The notes under the pieces: model-generated
What the model saw: the letters and a program-made list of their open reading frames with translations, nothing else
Told to the model about the DNA's origin: nothing
Database searches by the model: none
Assembly (NCBI RefSeq): GCF_034087045.1
Contig: NZ_CP139247.1
Location: 1,116,001 to 1,180,000 of the forward strand
Direction of reading: 5' to 3'
Length of the DNA: 64,000 nt
From: Chitinophaga sancti
Lineage (GTDB): Bacteria; Bacteroidota; Bacteroidia; Chitinophagales; Chitinophagaceae
Program-made: the position numbers and the translations under genes
Shown: in pieces, positions 1 to 8,600 of the stretch
How positions within the stretch are numbered: the stretch's first letter is position 1
Layout of the letters: the number at the start of each line of letters is the position of its first letter

Positions 1-678
1 AAAATCCATGGATGCTCGGATAAATTTTGACATTATGGTATACCGGATCCCCCCTCTGCCATGCTTATTTACATGCCTGATCCCTGCCGGACTTGCCACT
101 AATTCACACCTCACCAGTGCCAGACTGGCCGTATCAATAAATAACCGCCCACTCACAAATCCATTTTTGCTGTTGTTCTTAGGTACCACCACTATTACCA
201 CCTGCTCCCCCAGCAAAGAGTCAACATAATAATTATAGTACCGGAAATAACTGGGATTTAATATACTGTACCTGGTATTCGCATATTTAATAAGGTCTTC
301 ATGCAAAGCGCCGGCTGGGGCATTGGAAATATTACTGATCCAGTTATAAAACTGAAAGTCAGGGTTGGAAAACATCTTTTTACGGCCCGCCTTCGTCACT
401 TTCCACTGATCCCCCTTTATTTCCAGTTCGGATTCATTATAGTTGAGCGTATCACCCGCCAACCGGATATCTTCTTTATAAAAGGCCCTCATTGTCACCA
501 GGCTGGTATCATAGTTCTTAGGAATAGCAGCAATCATTCTTTTGACTATCTCCAGCCCCTGGCCAGGGTGAACAGCGACCTCCCTGAGGTGAATGATCTG
601 GGGAAAAAGGGAGGTGGGGAATAACAAAAAGAACAGGAGAAATAACCCTTTCAATAACCGGTGAAACAAATACTTCAT
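1..678 (-). CDS. Secreted protein of unknown function, C-terminus cut by window edge
   Basis: An open frame starts at the ATG at 678 and runs off the left edge without a stop (226 codons visible). The first ~25 residues form a hydrophobic signal peptide (MKYLFHRLLKGLFLLFFLLF). The mature start has a segment of the type 'A..I.K.I..IPKNYDTS...MRAFYKEDIR', which resembles the part that follows the carboxypeptidase-regulatory-like domain in many Bacteroidota exported proteins; that domain itself is absent here. A mixed beta-rich stretch with 'GRLFIDTASLALVRCEL' follows. It lies 47 bp downstream of the AraC-type regulator on the same strand. Function unknown; family resemblance is from memory of sequence patterns only. 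Confidence 0.72.
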   Translation of the reverse strand, partial: MKYLFHRLLKGLFLLFFLLFPTSLFPQIIHLREVAVHPGQGLEIVKRMIAAIPKNYDTSLVTMRAFYKEDIRLAGDTLNYNESELEIKGDQWKVTKAGRKKMFSNPDFQFYNWISNISNAPAGALHEDLIKYANTRYSILNPSYFRYYNYYVDSLLGEQVVIVVVPKNNSKNGFVSGRLFIDTASLALVRCELVASPAGIRHVNKHGRGGIRYTIMSKFIRASMDF

Positions 679-725
679 GGCCTCTTTTTCCTGTAAAACA
701 ACAGGAATATCCGCCACCAGTCTAC

Positions 726-1829
726 TCAAATCCGGATTTGATCATTCATTTTGATGTATTCTTTAGGGCTCATCCCCATATTATTTTTAAATGCCCGCTG
801 GAAAGTAGGAAGGGAATTAAATCCACATTCCAGGGCGAGCCCCATTATAGTAAGATGCTCAAACGACGGATCCGATACCTTTTCTTTGAACATTAATATG
901 CGGTAATTATTGACAAACTCATTGTAGCTTTTATTCAAATGCTGGTTTAAAACCGCGGAAATAGTTTTGGATGGGAGGCCAGTATGCTTCGACAATAATG
1001 CAAGATTCAGGGAAGAATTTAAAAACAATTGATCCTCTTCCATTGCCTTTTTCAGGAGAGGAACAGCGGTGTTGATGAGTTGAGATTCCAACGGGGCAGG
1101 GGTAGCCTTCACTTCCCGCTCCGGCATCAGCAATCCTTTTATGCCCAAAAAGTACACCAACACCACCATCGGAATATACACGGGGTACCAATCTACCGCA
1201 TTCAACACATAATCAGTCAATTGTGGAATAATATAGGGTATTAGATACAGCAGCCAGACTGCCTGAAAACCCATAAACGCCCCTGTAAACTGTTTCATCC
1301 ACTGCAACCGGTCCTTATGCAGGTTGAACCCTTCCAGATAACGATAGGAACGAAACAGGTAAATAGTGATCGACAACCAGCGGGGAATATCCGAATACAC
1401 ATTATAAGTATCAATAAAGAGCGCCCATGGGCGATTATTATTCACAATTAGCCCGGAAACCATCCCTACTACAAAGATCACTGCCGTTACCTGGGGAACC
1501 ACATCCACTACCACCGGCCAGAAATACCGGCGATACCGCCGCGTAACCCGGAAATCCGGGTCGGTCACCGATCTGACATAGAAATACAAAAATGGTCCGA
1601 TGGGCATTATGATGATCAGGGGTACAAAATTTAACATAAACCCAATCGGGATAGGTAACGAGGATAAATTGCCCAGGTACATATTCAGACAAGCCAGGGT
1701 AATACACAGGATCAGTCCCCCCAGCCACTGGTTGGCGTACTTATTTTTAGAAGAATAGAAGAGTAATCCGCACATAATGAACCCTTGCAGGGTCCCCAGC
1801 AACATCAATGTATTAAACACAAGGTGCAT
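726..1829 (-). CDS. AraC-family transcriptional regulator with N-terminal membrane domain
   Basis: 367 residues. The first ~230 residues are a multi-pass membrane domain, with about six or seven hydrophobic segments starting at MHLVFNTLMLLGTLQGFIM. The last ~100 residues are an AraC-type double helix-turn-helix: 'LPSKTISAVLNQHLNKS' is the first helix pair and 'ALECGFNSLPTFQRAFKNN' with 'GMSPKEYI' the second, conserved one. The architecture is common in Bacteroidota, where the membrane part presumably senses a signal and the C-terminus binds DNA (inference). The ATG at 1829 begins directly with the first membrane segment. A 6-bp-arm palindrome lies just upstream at 1835-1850. The effector and targets cannot be read from sequence; the downstream secreted protein gene is an obvious candidate. 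Confidence 0.9.
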   Translation of the reverse strand: MHLVFNTLMLLGTLQGFIMCGLLFYSSKNKYANQWLGGLILCITLACLNMYLGNLSSLPIPIGFMLNFVPLIIIMPIGPFLYFYVRSVTDPDFRVTRRYRRYFWPVVVDVVPQVTAVIFVVGMVSGLIVNNNRPWALFIDTYNVYSDIPRWLSITIYLFRSYRYLEGFNLHKDRLQWMKQFTGAFMGFQAVWLLYLIPYIIPQLTDYVLNAVDWYPVYIPMVVLVYFLGIKGLLMPEREVKATPAPLESQLINTAVPLLKKAMEEDQLFLNSSLNLALLSKHTGLPSKTISAVLNQHLNKSYNEFVNNYRILMFKEKVSDPSFEHLTIMGLALECGFNSLPTFQRAFKNNMGMSPKEYIKMNDQIRI

Positions 1830-1834
1830 GGAAT

Positions 1835-1850
1835 CAGGTTAAACAACCTG
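1835..1850. promoter_or_regulatory. Palindrome upstream of the AraC-type gene
   Basis: CAGGTT-AAAC-AACCTG, perfect 6-bp arms around a 4-base centre. It ends six bases before the regulator's start codon and lies between this gene and the divergent HAD phosphatase. It could be an operator for autoregulation; the arms are short enough for chance. Confidence 0.3.
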
Positions 1851-1916
1851 AAAATAAATAATTTTTTCCGCCGTAGACATTATAATTTGCAACTGAACAG
1901 CAATAGCATTCTAAGT

Positions 1917-2531
1917 ATGAAAGGCATTAAAAACATCATATTCGACCTTGGTGGCGTAATTCTAAATATTGATTATCAGGCGACAAATAAGGCCTTTACA
2001 GACCTGGGGGTAACAGATTTTCACAGCCTGTTCAGCCAGTTCAAAGGCAATAAATTGTTCGACGACCTGGAAACTGGTAAGGTAAGTAATGAAGAGTTTT
2101 TGACGGAAATGCTGAAATATACCCCGGCTGGCACAACCGAACAGCAGATTATTGATGCCTGGAATGCTATGCTGCTGGACTTTCCGTTGCGCAGACTACA
2201 AATATTGCAGCAATTGAGACAACATTATAACCTGTATTTGTTAAGTAATACCAATGCCATTCACATGGCAGCATTCAATAAAATCCTGGAAGAGAGTAGG
2301 GGAATCCCATCATTGGCGACCTTTTTTGACAAGGCATACTATTCTCACCTGATTGGCTACCGCAAACCAGATAAGGAATCATACCAGCTGGTGTTAGATG
2401 AGAACGGGTTGAAACCTGAAGAGACCTTATTTATAGATGACACCCTTCCCAATATAGAAGGGGCAACAGCGGTAGGAGTGCAGACCATCCACTTGCTTGC
2501 ACCCAGAACCATTACAGACATTTTCAAATAG
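1917..2531 (+). CDS. HAD-superfamily phosphatase (subfamily IA-like)
   Basis: 204 residues from the ATG at 1917; an in-frame upstream extension exists but contains no family motif, and the first HAD motif sits at the expected distance from this ATG. Motif I is 'IIFDLGGVIL' (nucleophile Asp about residue 10), motif II 'LLSNTN', motif III Lys in 'GYRKPDKESY', and motif IV 'LFIDDTLPNIEGA'. A helical cap lies between motifs I and II. This pattern fits YihX-type sugar-phosphate or nucleotide phosphatases acting in the cytoplasm, but substrate cannot be told. It is divergent from the AraC gene and convergent with the DUF4834 gene, 3 bases apart. Confidence 0.9.
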   Translation: MKGIKNIIFDLGGVILNIDYQATNKAFTDLGVTDFHSLFSQFKGNKLFDDLETGKVSNEEFLTEMLKYTPAGTTEQQIIDAWNAMLLDFPLRRLQILQQLRQHYNLYLLSNTNAIHMAAFNKILEESRGIPSLATFFDKAYYSHLIGYRKPDKESYQLVLDENGLKPEETLFIDDTLPNIEGATAVGVQTIHLLAPRTITDIFK

Positions 2532-2534
2532 CAA

Positions 2535-2789
2535 TTACTTGACTTCCTCAAAATCGAGGTAATCACCCTTGTCTATTTTAGGCTTAGCCTGCTGCTGGCC
2601 GCTAAAATTATTCGGCTGTTGCTGCTGATGATACTGTTGTTCCTGTTCATATTGCTGGCGCATACGGTCCTGGATGTCTCCCATCTGGCGGCGTACCTGC
2701 CTGGCAGTCTGGTACATTGGTAATACAAGATTGAATACGAACTTGTAAAGTATATAGCAGATAAATAATAGAAATATAATCTTGAACAT
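2535..2789 (-). CDS. DUF4834-like small membrane protein
   Basis: 84 residues from the ATG at 2789. One N-terminal membrane segment (MFKIIFLLFICYILYKFVF) is followed by 'LPMYQTARQVRRQMGDIQDRMRQ', a basic amphipathic stretch, and a Gln-rich tail ending 'DKGDYLDFEEVK'. The pattern matches the Bacteroidota DUF4834 family, whose function is unknown. A TACCTTTG promoter box lies only four bases upstream of the ATG, which fixes the start and implies a leaderless or nearly leaderless mRNA. It faces the HAD gene tail to tail. Confidence 0.8.
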   Translation of the reverse strand: MFKIIFLLFICYILYKFVFNLVLPMYQTARQVRRQMGDIQDRMRQQYEQEQQYHQQQQPNNFSGQQQAKPKIDKGDYLDFEEVK

Positions 2790-2793
2790 GGCA

Positions 2794-2801
2794 CAAAGGT
2801 A
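2794..2801 (-). promoter_or_regulatory. -7 promoter box TACCTTTG of the DUF4834 gene
   Basis: Exact match to the Bacteroidota -7 consensus TAnnTTTG on the minus strand. Only four bases separate it from the start codon, so the transcript should begin at or next to the ATG. No good -33 TTG element was seen. Confidence 0.6.
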
Positions 2802-2955
2802 GCCCATAATCCGTTTCAGGGGCTGAAAGAGGGGGGTATTTTAAGATTCCTTTAACAGGTGGAAATGGTCAAAATTTCCATTAATAGGGGAAAATCGCCC
2901 TTCCACTCCTAAAAAATCTAAAAAACAGCGCCAGCACCACCGGCGCTGTAAAATC

Positions 2956-3309
2956 TTAGTACATTTTTAATAGGCTAGCGGCTTCCATGGCAGCCACCTT
3001 ATTAAATTCCCAGGCCAGTTTGCGGTGATTAACAGCATCTACAATTGTCCCAATCAGGCACAGACCACCTGTGAATAAGTACAAAATACCCATGCCAACC
3101 TGATTAAGAATGAAGCGGTGTATACCCGATACGCATACCAAGCCCAGCAGGCAGCAAATGAGGACTGTCTGAGGATCTTTGCGGCGGGATTGATACAGGG
3201 CAATAAACTTCCGTTTACTGTCCTCACTATAATCTTTGGTGAGTTCCTGCAACCACAGGATCTCTTCCTGGTCAACGCCAGGCAACATGGCAAAGGAAAA
3301 ATCGGTCAT
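2956..3309 (-). CDS. TM2-domain membrane protein
   Basis: 117 residues. The N-terminal ~45 residues are soluble and acidic/helical ('MLPGVDQEEILWLQELTKDYSEDSKRKFIALYQSRRKDP'). The TM2 module follows: a first membrane segment 'VLICCLLGLVCVSGIHRFILNQVGMGILYLFTGG' with the typical G-x-H-R-F turn, then a second segment 'LCLIGTIVDAV'. The TM2 fold is widespread with no assigned enzyme activity. Its ATG overlaps the stop of the upstream DUF2752 gene (ATGA at 3306-3309), so the two are probably translationally coupled; TM2 and DUF2752 genes are often neighbours in Bacteroidota. Confidence 0.88.
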   Translation of the reverse strand: MTDFSFAMLPGVDQEEILWLQELTKDYSEDSKRKFIALYQSRRKDPQTVLICCLLGLVCVSGIHRFILNQVGMGILYLFTGGLCLIGTIVDAVNHRKLAWEFNKVAAMEAASLLKMY

Positions 3310-3611
3310 GTATGATGGTTTTTAAGTCTCAACTGTGATCTTCCAAGCTGAAAAGTTCTATGCAACAATACGGCTACAGCAAAAGGGCTTAACACGTGAT
3401 GGTGGATCGCATTCTTCCAGTCCCCATGTAATAAATAATGAATGCCATGTCCCAACCCGCACCCCGGGCACCAGGTAAATCCGAGCCACTTAAACGGGCA
3501 GAGGCTAAAGTTGCCATCTGCTGCCGGATTCATCCAATACAGTAAGATTAACGCTATCGGCCATATGATCAATTCTTTGTTAATTCGTTGTACGTGGTGA
3601 ATAATTAACAT
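3306..3611 (-). CDS. DUF2752 small membrane protein
   Basis: 101 residues from the ATG at 3611 (a TTG 15 bases upstream is less likely). It contains the DUF2752 core 'CPFKWLGFTWCPGCGLGHGIHYLLHGDWKNAIHHHVLSPFA', with a C-P-x-C-G-L/T motif and His residues next to a membrane segment, and two to three hydrophobic stretches. Function unknown; the conserved Cys and His could bind a metal (inference). It is coupled to the TM2 gene by a 4-base overlap and divergent from the rimP operon. Confidence 0.85.
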   Translation of the reverse strand: MLIIHHVQRINKELIIWPIALILLYWMNPAADGNFSLCPFKWLGFTWCPGCGLGHGIHYLLHGDWKNAIHHHVLSPFAVAVLLHRTFQLGRSQLRLKNHHT

Positions 3612-3730
3612 ATAACAAATGGTCAAACGAAGTTATTAGATTTTGATGTAATCTGTGCAGAAAGCGGATTCCCGAATGGAAATTATTTCGTACAAGTTAA
3701 AGAAAATGCGCTTTGATCAAAATAAAATCC

Positions 3731-3738
3731 TAATTTTG
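3731..3738 (+). promoter_or_regulatory. -7 promoter box TAATTTTG of the rimP-nusA-infB operon
   Basis: Exact TAnnTTTG match. Transcription from it would start near 3743 and give a leader of about 50 bases, almost all of which is the hairpin at 3758-3790. Confidence 0.6.
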
Positions 3739-3757
3739 CATAGGAAAATGATTCTAA

Positions 3758-3790
3758 CGAAGGGGACTGAAAGTCCCCTTCGCGTTTTTT
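3758..3790 (+). terminator. Intrinsic-terminator-like hairpin in the rimP leader (possible attenuator)
   Basis: A perfect 11-bp stem, CGAAGGGGACT / AGTCCCCTTCG, closes a GAA loop and is followed by CG and six T. It ends two bases before the rimP ATG and lies downstream of the operon's own promoter box, so it sits inside the leader rather than ending an upstream gene (the neighbour is divergent). It has every feature of a Rho-independent terminator, and may attenuate the operon or hide the rimP start. Confidence 0.75.
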
Positions 3791-3792
3791 GT

Positions 3793-4257
3793 ATGGCAAA
3801 CGAACAAGTGATAACAAGCATCCGGGAGCATTTGGAAGAAATGCTTGCTGAATATCCGGAATATTTCGTGGTCGATATCAGGATTAAGCCCACTAATAAT
3901 GTAAAGCTATTTGTGGATGGTGATAATGGTGTACCTGTGGATAAGCTGGTCTCATTCAACCGTAATTTATACGCAAGGCTGGAAGCCGCGGCGTTGTTTC
4001 CTGACAACGATTTCTCTCTGGAAGTCTCATCCCCCGGACTGGACGAACCACTGAAACTGCACCGTCAATTCGTAAAGAATATAGGTAGAAAAGTAGCTAT
4101 AACCCTGCTGGATGGTTCCGAAAAGGAAGGCACCCTGCTGGCTGCTACTGAGGAAGCGTTGACGATAGAGGAGACGATCGGTAAGAAAAAAGAGAAAAAA
4201 ACTACTGACATAAACCTTAACGAAATCAAGCACACCAAAGTGTGCATCGTGTTTTAA
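3793..4257 (+). CDS. rimP: Ribosome maturation factor RimP
   Basis: 154 residues from the ATG at 3793 (MANEQVITSIREHLEEML); longer in-frame reading upstream crosses the leader hairpin and is rejected. RimP assists 30S subunit maturation. The N-terminal alpha/beta domain carries 'VVDIRIKPTNNVKLFVDGDNGV' and the conserved 'LEVSSPGLDEPL' with the S-P-G motif about residue 78; the C-terminal SH3-like domain follows ('FVKNIGRKVAITLLDGSEKEGTLL'). A Lys-rich loop 'GKKKEKKTTD' is near the end. It is the first gene of rimP-nusA-infB, 21 bases before nusA. Confidence 0.95.
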   Translation: MANEQVITSIREHLEEMLAEYPEYFVVDIRIKPTNNVKLFVDGDNGVPVDKLVSFNRNLYARLEAAALFPDNDFSLEVSSPGLDEPLKLHRQFVKNIGRKVAITLLDGSEKEGTLLAATEEALTIEETIGKKKEKKTTDINLNEIKHTKVCIVF

Positions 4258-4278
4258 AATATATAATATAAGCAAAAC

Positions 4279-5526
4279 ATGGCTAGTATTAATCTGATTG
4301 AGTCATTCACGGAGTTTAAAGAAGCGGAAAACATTGACCGTCCTACGTTAATGAAGGTGTTAGAAGATGTGTTTAAAACGCTTCTCCGTAAAAAGTATGG
4401 CTCTGATGAGAATTTTGACGTGATTGTAAATACTGAGAAAGGTGACCTGGAAATATTGCGCCGCCGTACCATTGTTAATGATGGTGAGGTAGAAGATGAT
4501 AATGCACAGATCGCTTATTCTGAAGCCATTTTAGTAGAACCGGATTACCAGGTAGGTGAGGATTTGTATGAGGAAGTTGAGATCATGGATTTTGGCCGCA
4601 GAGCCATCCTGGCTGCTAAGCAGACATTGTCAGCACGTATTGGTGACCTGAAAAAGAACATTTTAGTAAAGAAATATGCGGATAGGGTAGGTGAAATTGT
4701 AACAGGTGAAGTGTACCAGGTTTGGAAAAAAGAAGTTTTATTGCTTGATGATGAAAGGAATGAGTTAATTTTACCTAAATCTGAACAGATTCCTACCGAT
4801 TATTTCAAGAAAGGTGAAAATGTAAGGGCAGTAGTAAAAAAAGTGGAGATGAAGAACAACGCTCCGCTCATCATTCTCTCCCGCACCCATCCTACCTTCC
4901 TCGCTAAATTGCTGGAAATTGAAGTTCCGGAGATCTTTGACGGCCTGATTGTAATTAAGAAAATCGTTCGTGAGCCCGGAGAAAGAGCTAAAGTGGCAGT
5001 TGAATCTTATGACGACCGTATTGACCCTGTAGGCGCCTGTGTGGGTATGAAAGGAAGCCGTATCCATGGCATAGTACGTGAACTGCGAAACGAAAATATT
5101 GATATCATTAACTACACTGCGAATATTCAACTGTTGATCCAGCGTGCGTTAACACCTGCGCGTATCAGCCGCATGGAGATAGATAATGAAAATAAATACG
5201 CATCCGTTTTTTTAAAGGCAGATCAGGTATCCCTGGCTATCGGTAAGAAAGGGGTAAATATCAAATTGGCCTGTGAATTGACCGGATATGAAATAGATGT
5301 ATTCCGTGATGAGGAACAAGAGCAGGCTGAGTACGATATTGACCTTTCCGAATTCTCAGATGAGATCGAAGAATGGGTACTGGACGAACTCAAACGTATT
5401 GGTTGTGATACCGCCCGTAGCGTATTAGACCTGACTGTTGAAGAACTGGTACGTCGTTCTGATCTGGAAGAAGAAACTGTAAAGGACGTGAGAAGGATCC
5501 TGCAGGAAGAATTTGACAAAGAGTAA
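4279..5526 (+). CDS. nusA: Transcription termination/antitermination protein NusA
   Basis: 415 residues. NusA binds RNA polymerase and nascent RNA to control pausing, termination and antitermination. Order of domains: N-terminal polymerase-binding domain (1-130, 'LIESFTEFKEAENIDRPTLM'), S1 (about 135-200, 'GEIVTGEVYQVWKKEVLLL'), KH1 and KH2 (about 230-345, 'VGACVGMKGSRIHGIVREL' and 'VSLAIGKKGVNIKLA'), then one short acidic helical domain. There is no second acidic repeat of the E. coli type, which is usual outside Gammaproteobacteria. Since NusA stimulates hairpin-dependent termination, the terminator-like hairpin in front of rimP could give negative feedback (inference). Confidence 0.96.
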   Translation: MASINLIESFTEFKEAENIDRPTLMKVLEDVFKTLLRKKYGSDENFDVIVNTEKGDLEILRRRTIVNDGEVEDDNAQIAYSEAILVEPDYQVGEDLYEEVEIMDFGRRAILAAKQTLSARIGDLKKNILVKKYADRVGEIVTGEVYQVWKKEVLLLDDERNELILPKSEQIPTDYFKKGENVRAVVKKVEMKNNAPLIILSRTHPTFLAKLLEIEVPEIFDGLIVIKKIVREPGERAKVAVESYDDRIDPVGACVGMKGSRIHGIVRELRNENIDIINYTANIQLLIQRALTPARISRMEIDNENKYASVFLKADQVSLAIGKKGVNIKLACELTGYEIDVFRDEEQEQAEYDIDLSEFSDEIEEWVLDELKRIGCDTARSVLDLTVEELVRRSDLEEETVKDVRRILQEEFDKE

Positions 5527-5650
5527 GACCGCACCTCCACTTCCCCGGGATGTGGGCTTACTTGACAGGATTTTTTTTAAGTTATTGTTAATTGTTAAAA
5601 AGGAGTCCCGTTTATAAAACGGGAAAAAAGGGGAGGCCCGAGATTACAAT

Positions 5651-8600
5651 ATGCCTGAAGTAACAAACAACACGCCGCGATTGCTGGCAGCAGCGAAAGA
5701 GTTTAATATTGGAAAGGAAACGTTGATCGACTTCCTTTCTAATAAAGGCTATGACATGGATGGATTCGGTTCACCCAATGCACGCCTGACCTCTCAGATG
5801 TACACAGCTTTGCAATCTGAATTCCAACAGGACAAGGCTAATAAGCGTAAAAGCGATCAGATAGCCCTGCCCAAAGGAAGCGTGTTAGATGCAATGAAGA
5901 AGAAGGAAAAAGAAGAAGCAGAAGCAGCCGCTAAGAAGAAAGAAGCAGCTGCCAAGGAAGAGCAGCCCACAGCCCCGGTAGCAGAGGTACCAAAACCAGA
6001 AGCTAAACCAGAACCTAAGCCTGAGCCTAAGGTGGAACAGCCTAATGCCGAGCTGAAGCCCGAACCAAAACCGGAGCCAAAGCCTGAGCCTAAACCAGAG
6101 CCTGTAAAGGCACCGGTTGCAGAAGTTCCGCCGGTTGTAGCAAAGGAGGAAGTTAAACAGCAGCAACCACCTGTAGCACCTGTCGCTGAAAAAGCACCGG
6201 AACCAAAGCCACAGCCGGAACCGCAACCTGAAAAGAAACCAGATACTCCAAGAATCAATGGTCCTAAAATCATGGGAACTATTGACCTCGAGGCTCTGAA
6301 CAGACATAATAATAAAAAACCTCAGCCTGCCGCAGCTAAAAAGCCAGAACAGGAAGAGAAACCTCCGGTTGCAAAACAACCGGAACCGGTAGCTAAGGCG
6401 CAAGAGCCTGTGCAGGCACCTCCTGTACAACAGCAAACTACTCCTCCGGTTCAAACTCCTGTTGCGACAGAAAAACCTGTCCAGCCAGAAGTAAAACCTA
6501 CTCCGGTGCAACAACAACCAATAGAAAAAGAAAAAATTACAGCGCCTGCTGCTGAAAAAACTGCTCCAAAAGCTGTAGAAGAGAAACAGGCGCCAGCTAC
6601 CGAAAAACCGGCAGCTGCTCAGGAAAAAACAAAAGAACCGGCTGCTAAAGAACAAATTAAGCCGGCCGCACAGCATATGGACGTAGTTGCAGCAGCAGAT
6701 ATCACATCTGAGCAAGATGACAACACCGGTTCTGCCGTAATTGAAAACATTCAGGCAGAAAAATTAACTGGTCCTAAAGTCATCGGTAAAATCGACCTCC
6801 CGGTTCATCAGGAAAGGAGAGATCGTGACAATAAGGGCAATAATAACTTCAACCGCGGTGGCAATAATAACAATGCCGAAAACAACCGTAAACGTAAGCG
6901 TATAATTGTCGAAAAGAAACCTGAGCCTATCCAGCCAGGCGATGAAGCCAACAAGGGTGGCGAAGGTACTCATGGCAACAACCAGGGTGGTAACCGTGGT
7001 GGCCAGGGTCACCAGGGCGGTAACCGCGATGGTGGTAACCGTAACTTCAACAGAGACAACCGCGGTGGTGGTGGTAACCGTGATCATAGTCACGGTGGCG
7101 GCCATAACAACAATAACAATAATAATAATAACAACGCTAACCGTCCGGCTGGTCCTAGCAGACCTCATACCGCACCTAACCGTGACAACCGCCCAGGTGG
7201 TGGTCCGGGTCATCAGGGTGGTAACCGTGGTCCGGGTGGTCCAGGTCATCAGGGTGGCAATCGCGGTCCAGGTGGTCAGGGGCATCAGGGTGGCAACCGT
7301 CCGGGTGGACAAGGTGGTGGTTACAACCGTACTGGTGGCGGCCAATATGGCAACCGCCCAGGTGGTAGCAGCTATAACAACCGTAGCGGAAAGCCAGAAG
7401 ATAAGGAGATCGACAAAAACGAAATCCAGAATAAGATCAAGGAAACCATGGCCAAAATGGGCGGTGGTGGTGGCCGAGGCAAAAACATCAAAGCCAAACA
7501 ACGCCGTGAGAAACGTCATGAGCTCGCTGAGCAAATGGCAAATCAGGCCGGCGGTGACCACAAACTGCAGGTTACTGAGTTCGTTTCTGTAAGCGAACTG
7601 GCCAACCTGATGGATGTAAGCTTTGCCGAGGTGATCTCAAAATGTATGGGACTGGGTATCATGGTATCCATCAACCAACGTCTGGATGCGGAAGTAATCG
7701 AACTGGTAGCAGGCGAATTTGGCTACGAAGTGGAATTCATCGGTGTAGATGAATCTGACGACATAGAAGAAGAAGAAATCCAGGATAATGAAGAAGATCT
7801 GGTACCAAGAGCACCAATCGTTACTATTATGGGTCACGTTGACCACGGTAAAACTTCATTACTTGACTATATCCGTAATGCAAACGTAGTATCCGGTGAG
7901 GCCGGCGGTATCACCCAGCACATTGGTGCTTATCAGGTGACTACTGCAACTGGCAAGCGCGTTACCTTCCTCGATACGCCTGGTCACGAAGCGTTTACAG
8001 CGATGCGTGCCCGTGGTGCCAAGGTGGCGGATATTGCAATCATCGTAATCGCTGCGGACGATGCTATCATGCCTCAAACACGTGAAGCAATCTCCCACTC
8101 ACAGGCTGCCGGTCTGCCAATGATCTTTGCGATCAACAAGATCGATAAGGAAGGCGCCAACCCGGAAAAAATCAAAGAACAACTGGCAGGTATGAACCTC
8201 CTGGTTGAAGATTGGGGTGGTAAATACCAAAGCCAGGAAATCTCAGCGAAAAGCGGTCTGAACATCGACGTATTATTGGAAAAGATCCTGCTCGAAGCAG
8301 AACTGCTGGAACTGAAAGCTAACCCGAACAGGGAAGGTTCCGGTAGCGTGATCGAAGCCTCTCTCGATAAAGGTCGTGGTTATGTAGCGACCCTGCTGGT
8401 ACAAAATGGTACCCTCCGCCAGGGCGATACCATCGCTTCCGGTTCTAACTTCGGTAAGATCAAAGCGATGTTCAACGAACGCGGTCTGCGTGTTGACTCC
8501 GCCGGACCATCTGCTCCTGTACAGGTGCTGGGTCTGAACGGTGCACCACAGGCCGGTGAGAAATTCAGAATGTATGAAAATGAATCTGAAGCGAAGGAAA

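Noticed and set aside
1785..1916. 44-codon N-terminal extension of the HAD phosphatase
   Set aside because: No family member begins this way, motif I lies nine residues after the ATG at 1917, and the extension overlaps the divergent AraC gene.
3712..3721. TTTGATCAAA palindrome near the rimP promoter as an FNR or CRP site
   Set aside because: Half-sites lack the 4-base spacer and its distance from the -7 box (about 21 bases) does not match the cco sites.
5581..5600. Reverse-strand TTAACAATTAACAATAAC between nusA and infB as a further copy of the TTAAC block
   Set aside because: The TTAAC period is 7, not 10, and it lies inside an operon; probably AT-rich coincidence.
5602..5625. CCCGTTT-ATA-AAACGGG hairpin between nusA and infB as a terminator
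   Set aside because: It is followed by A residues on the coding strand, so it cannot terminate the operon; at most a processing or translation element.
5857..7592. Long reverse-strand and alternate-frame open stretches within infB (up to 276 codons)
   Set aside because: They arise from the repetitive Pro/Glu/Lys and Gly/Asn codons of IF-2; the translations are Ser/Thr/Phe/Arg-rich low complexity with no motif or promoter.
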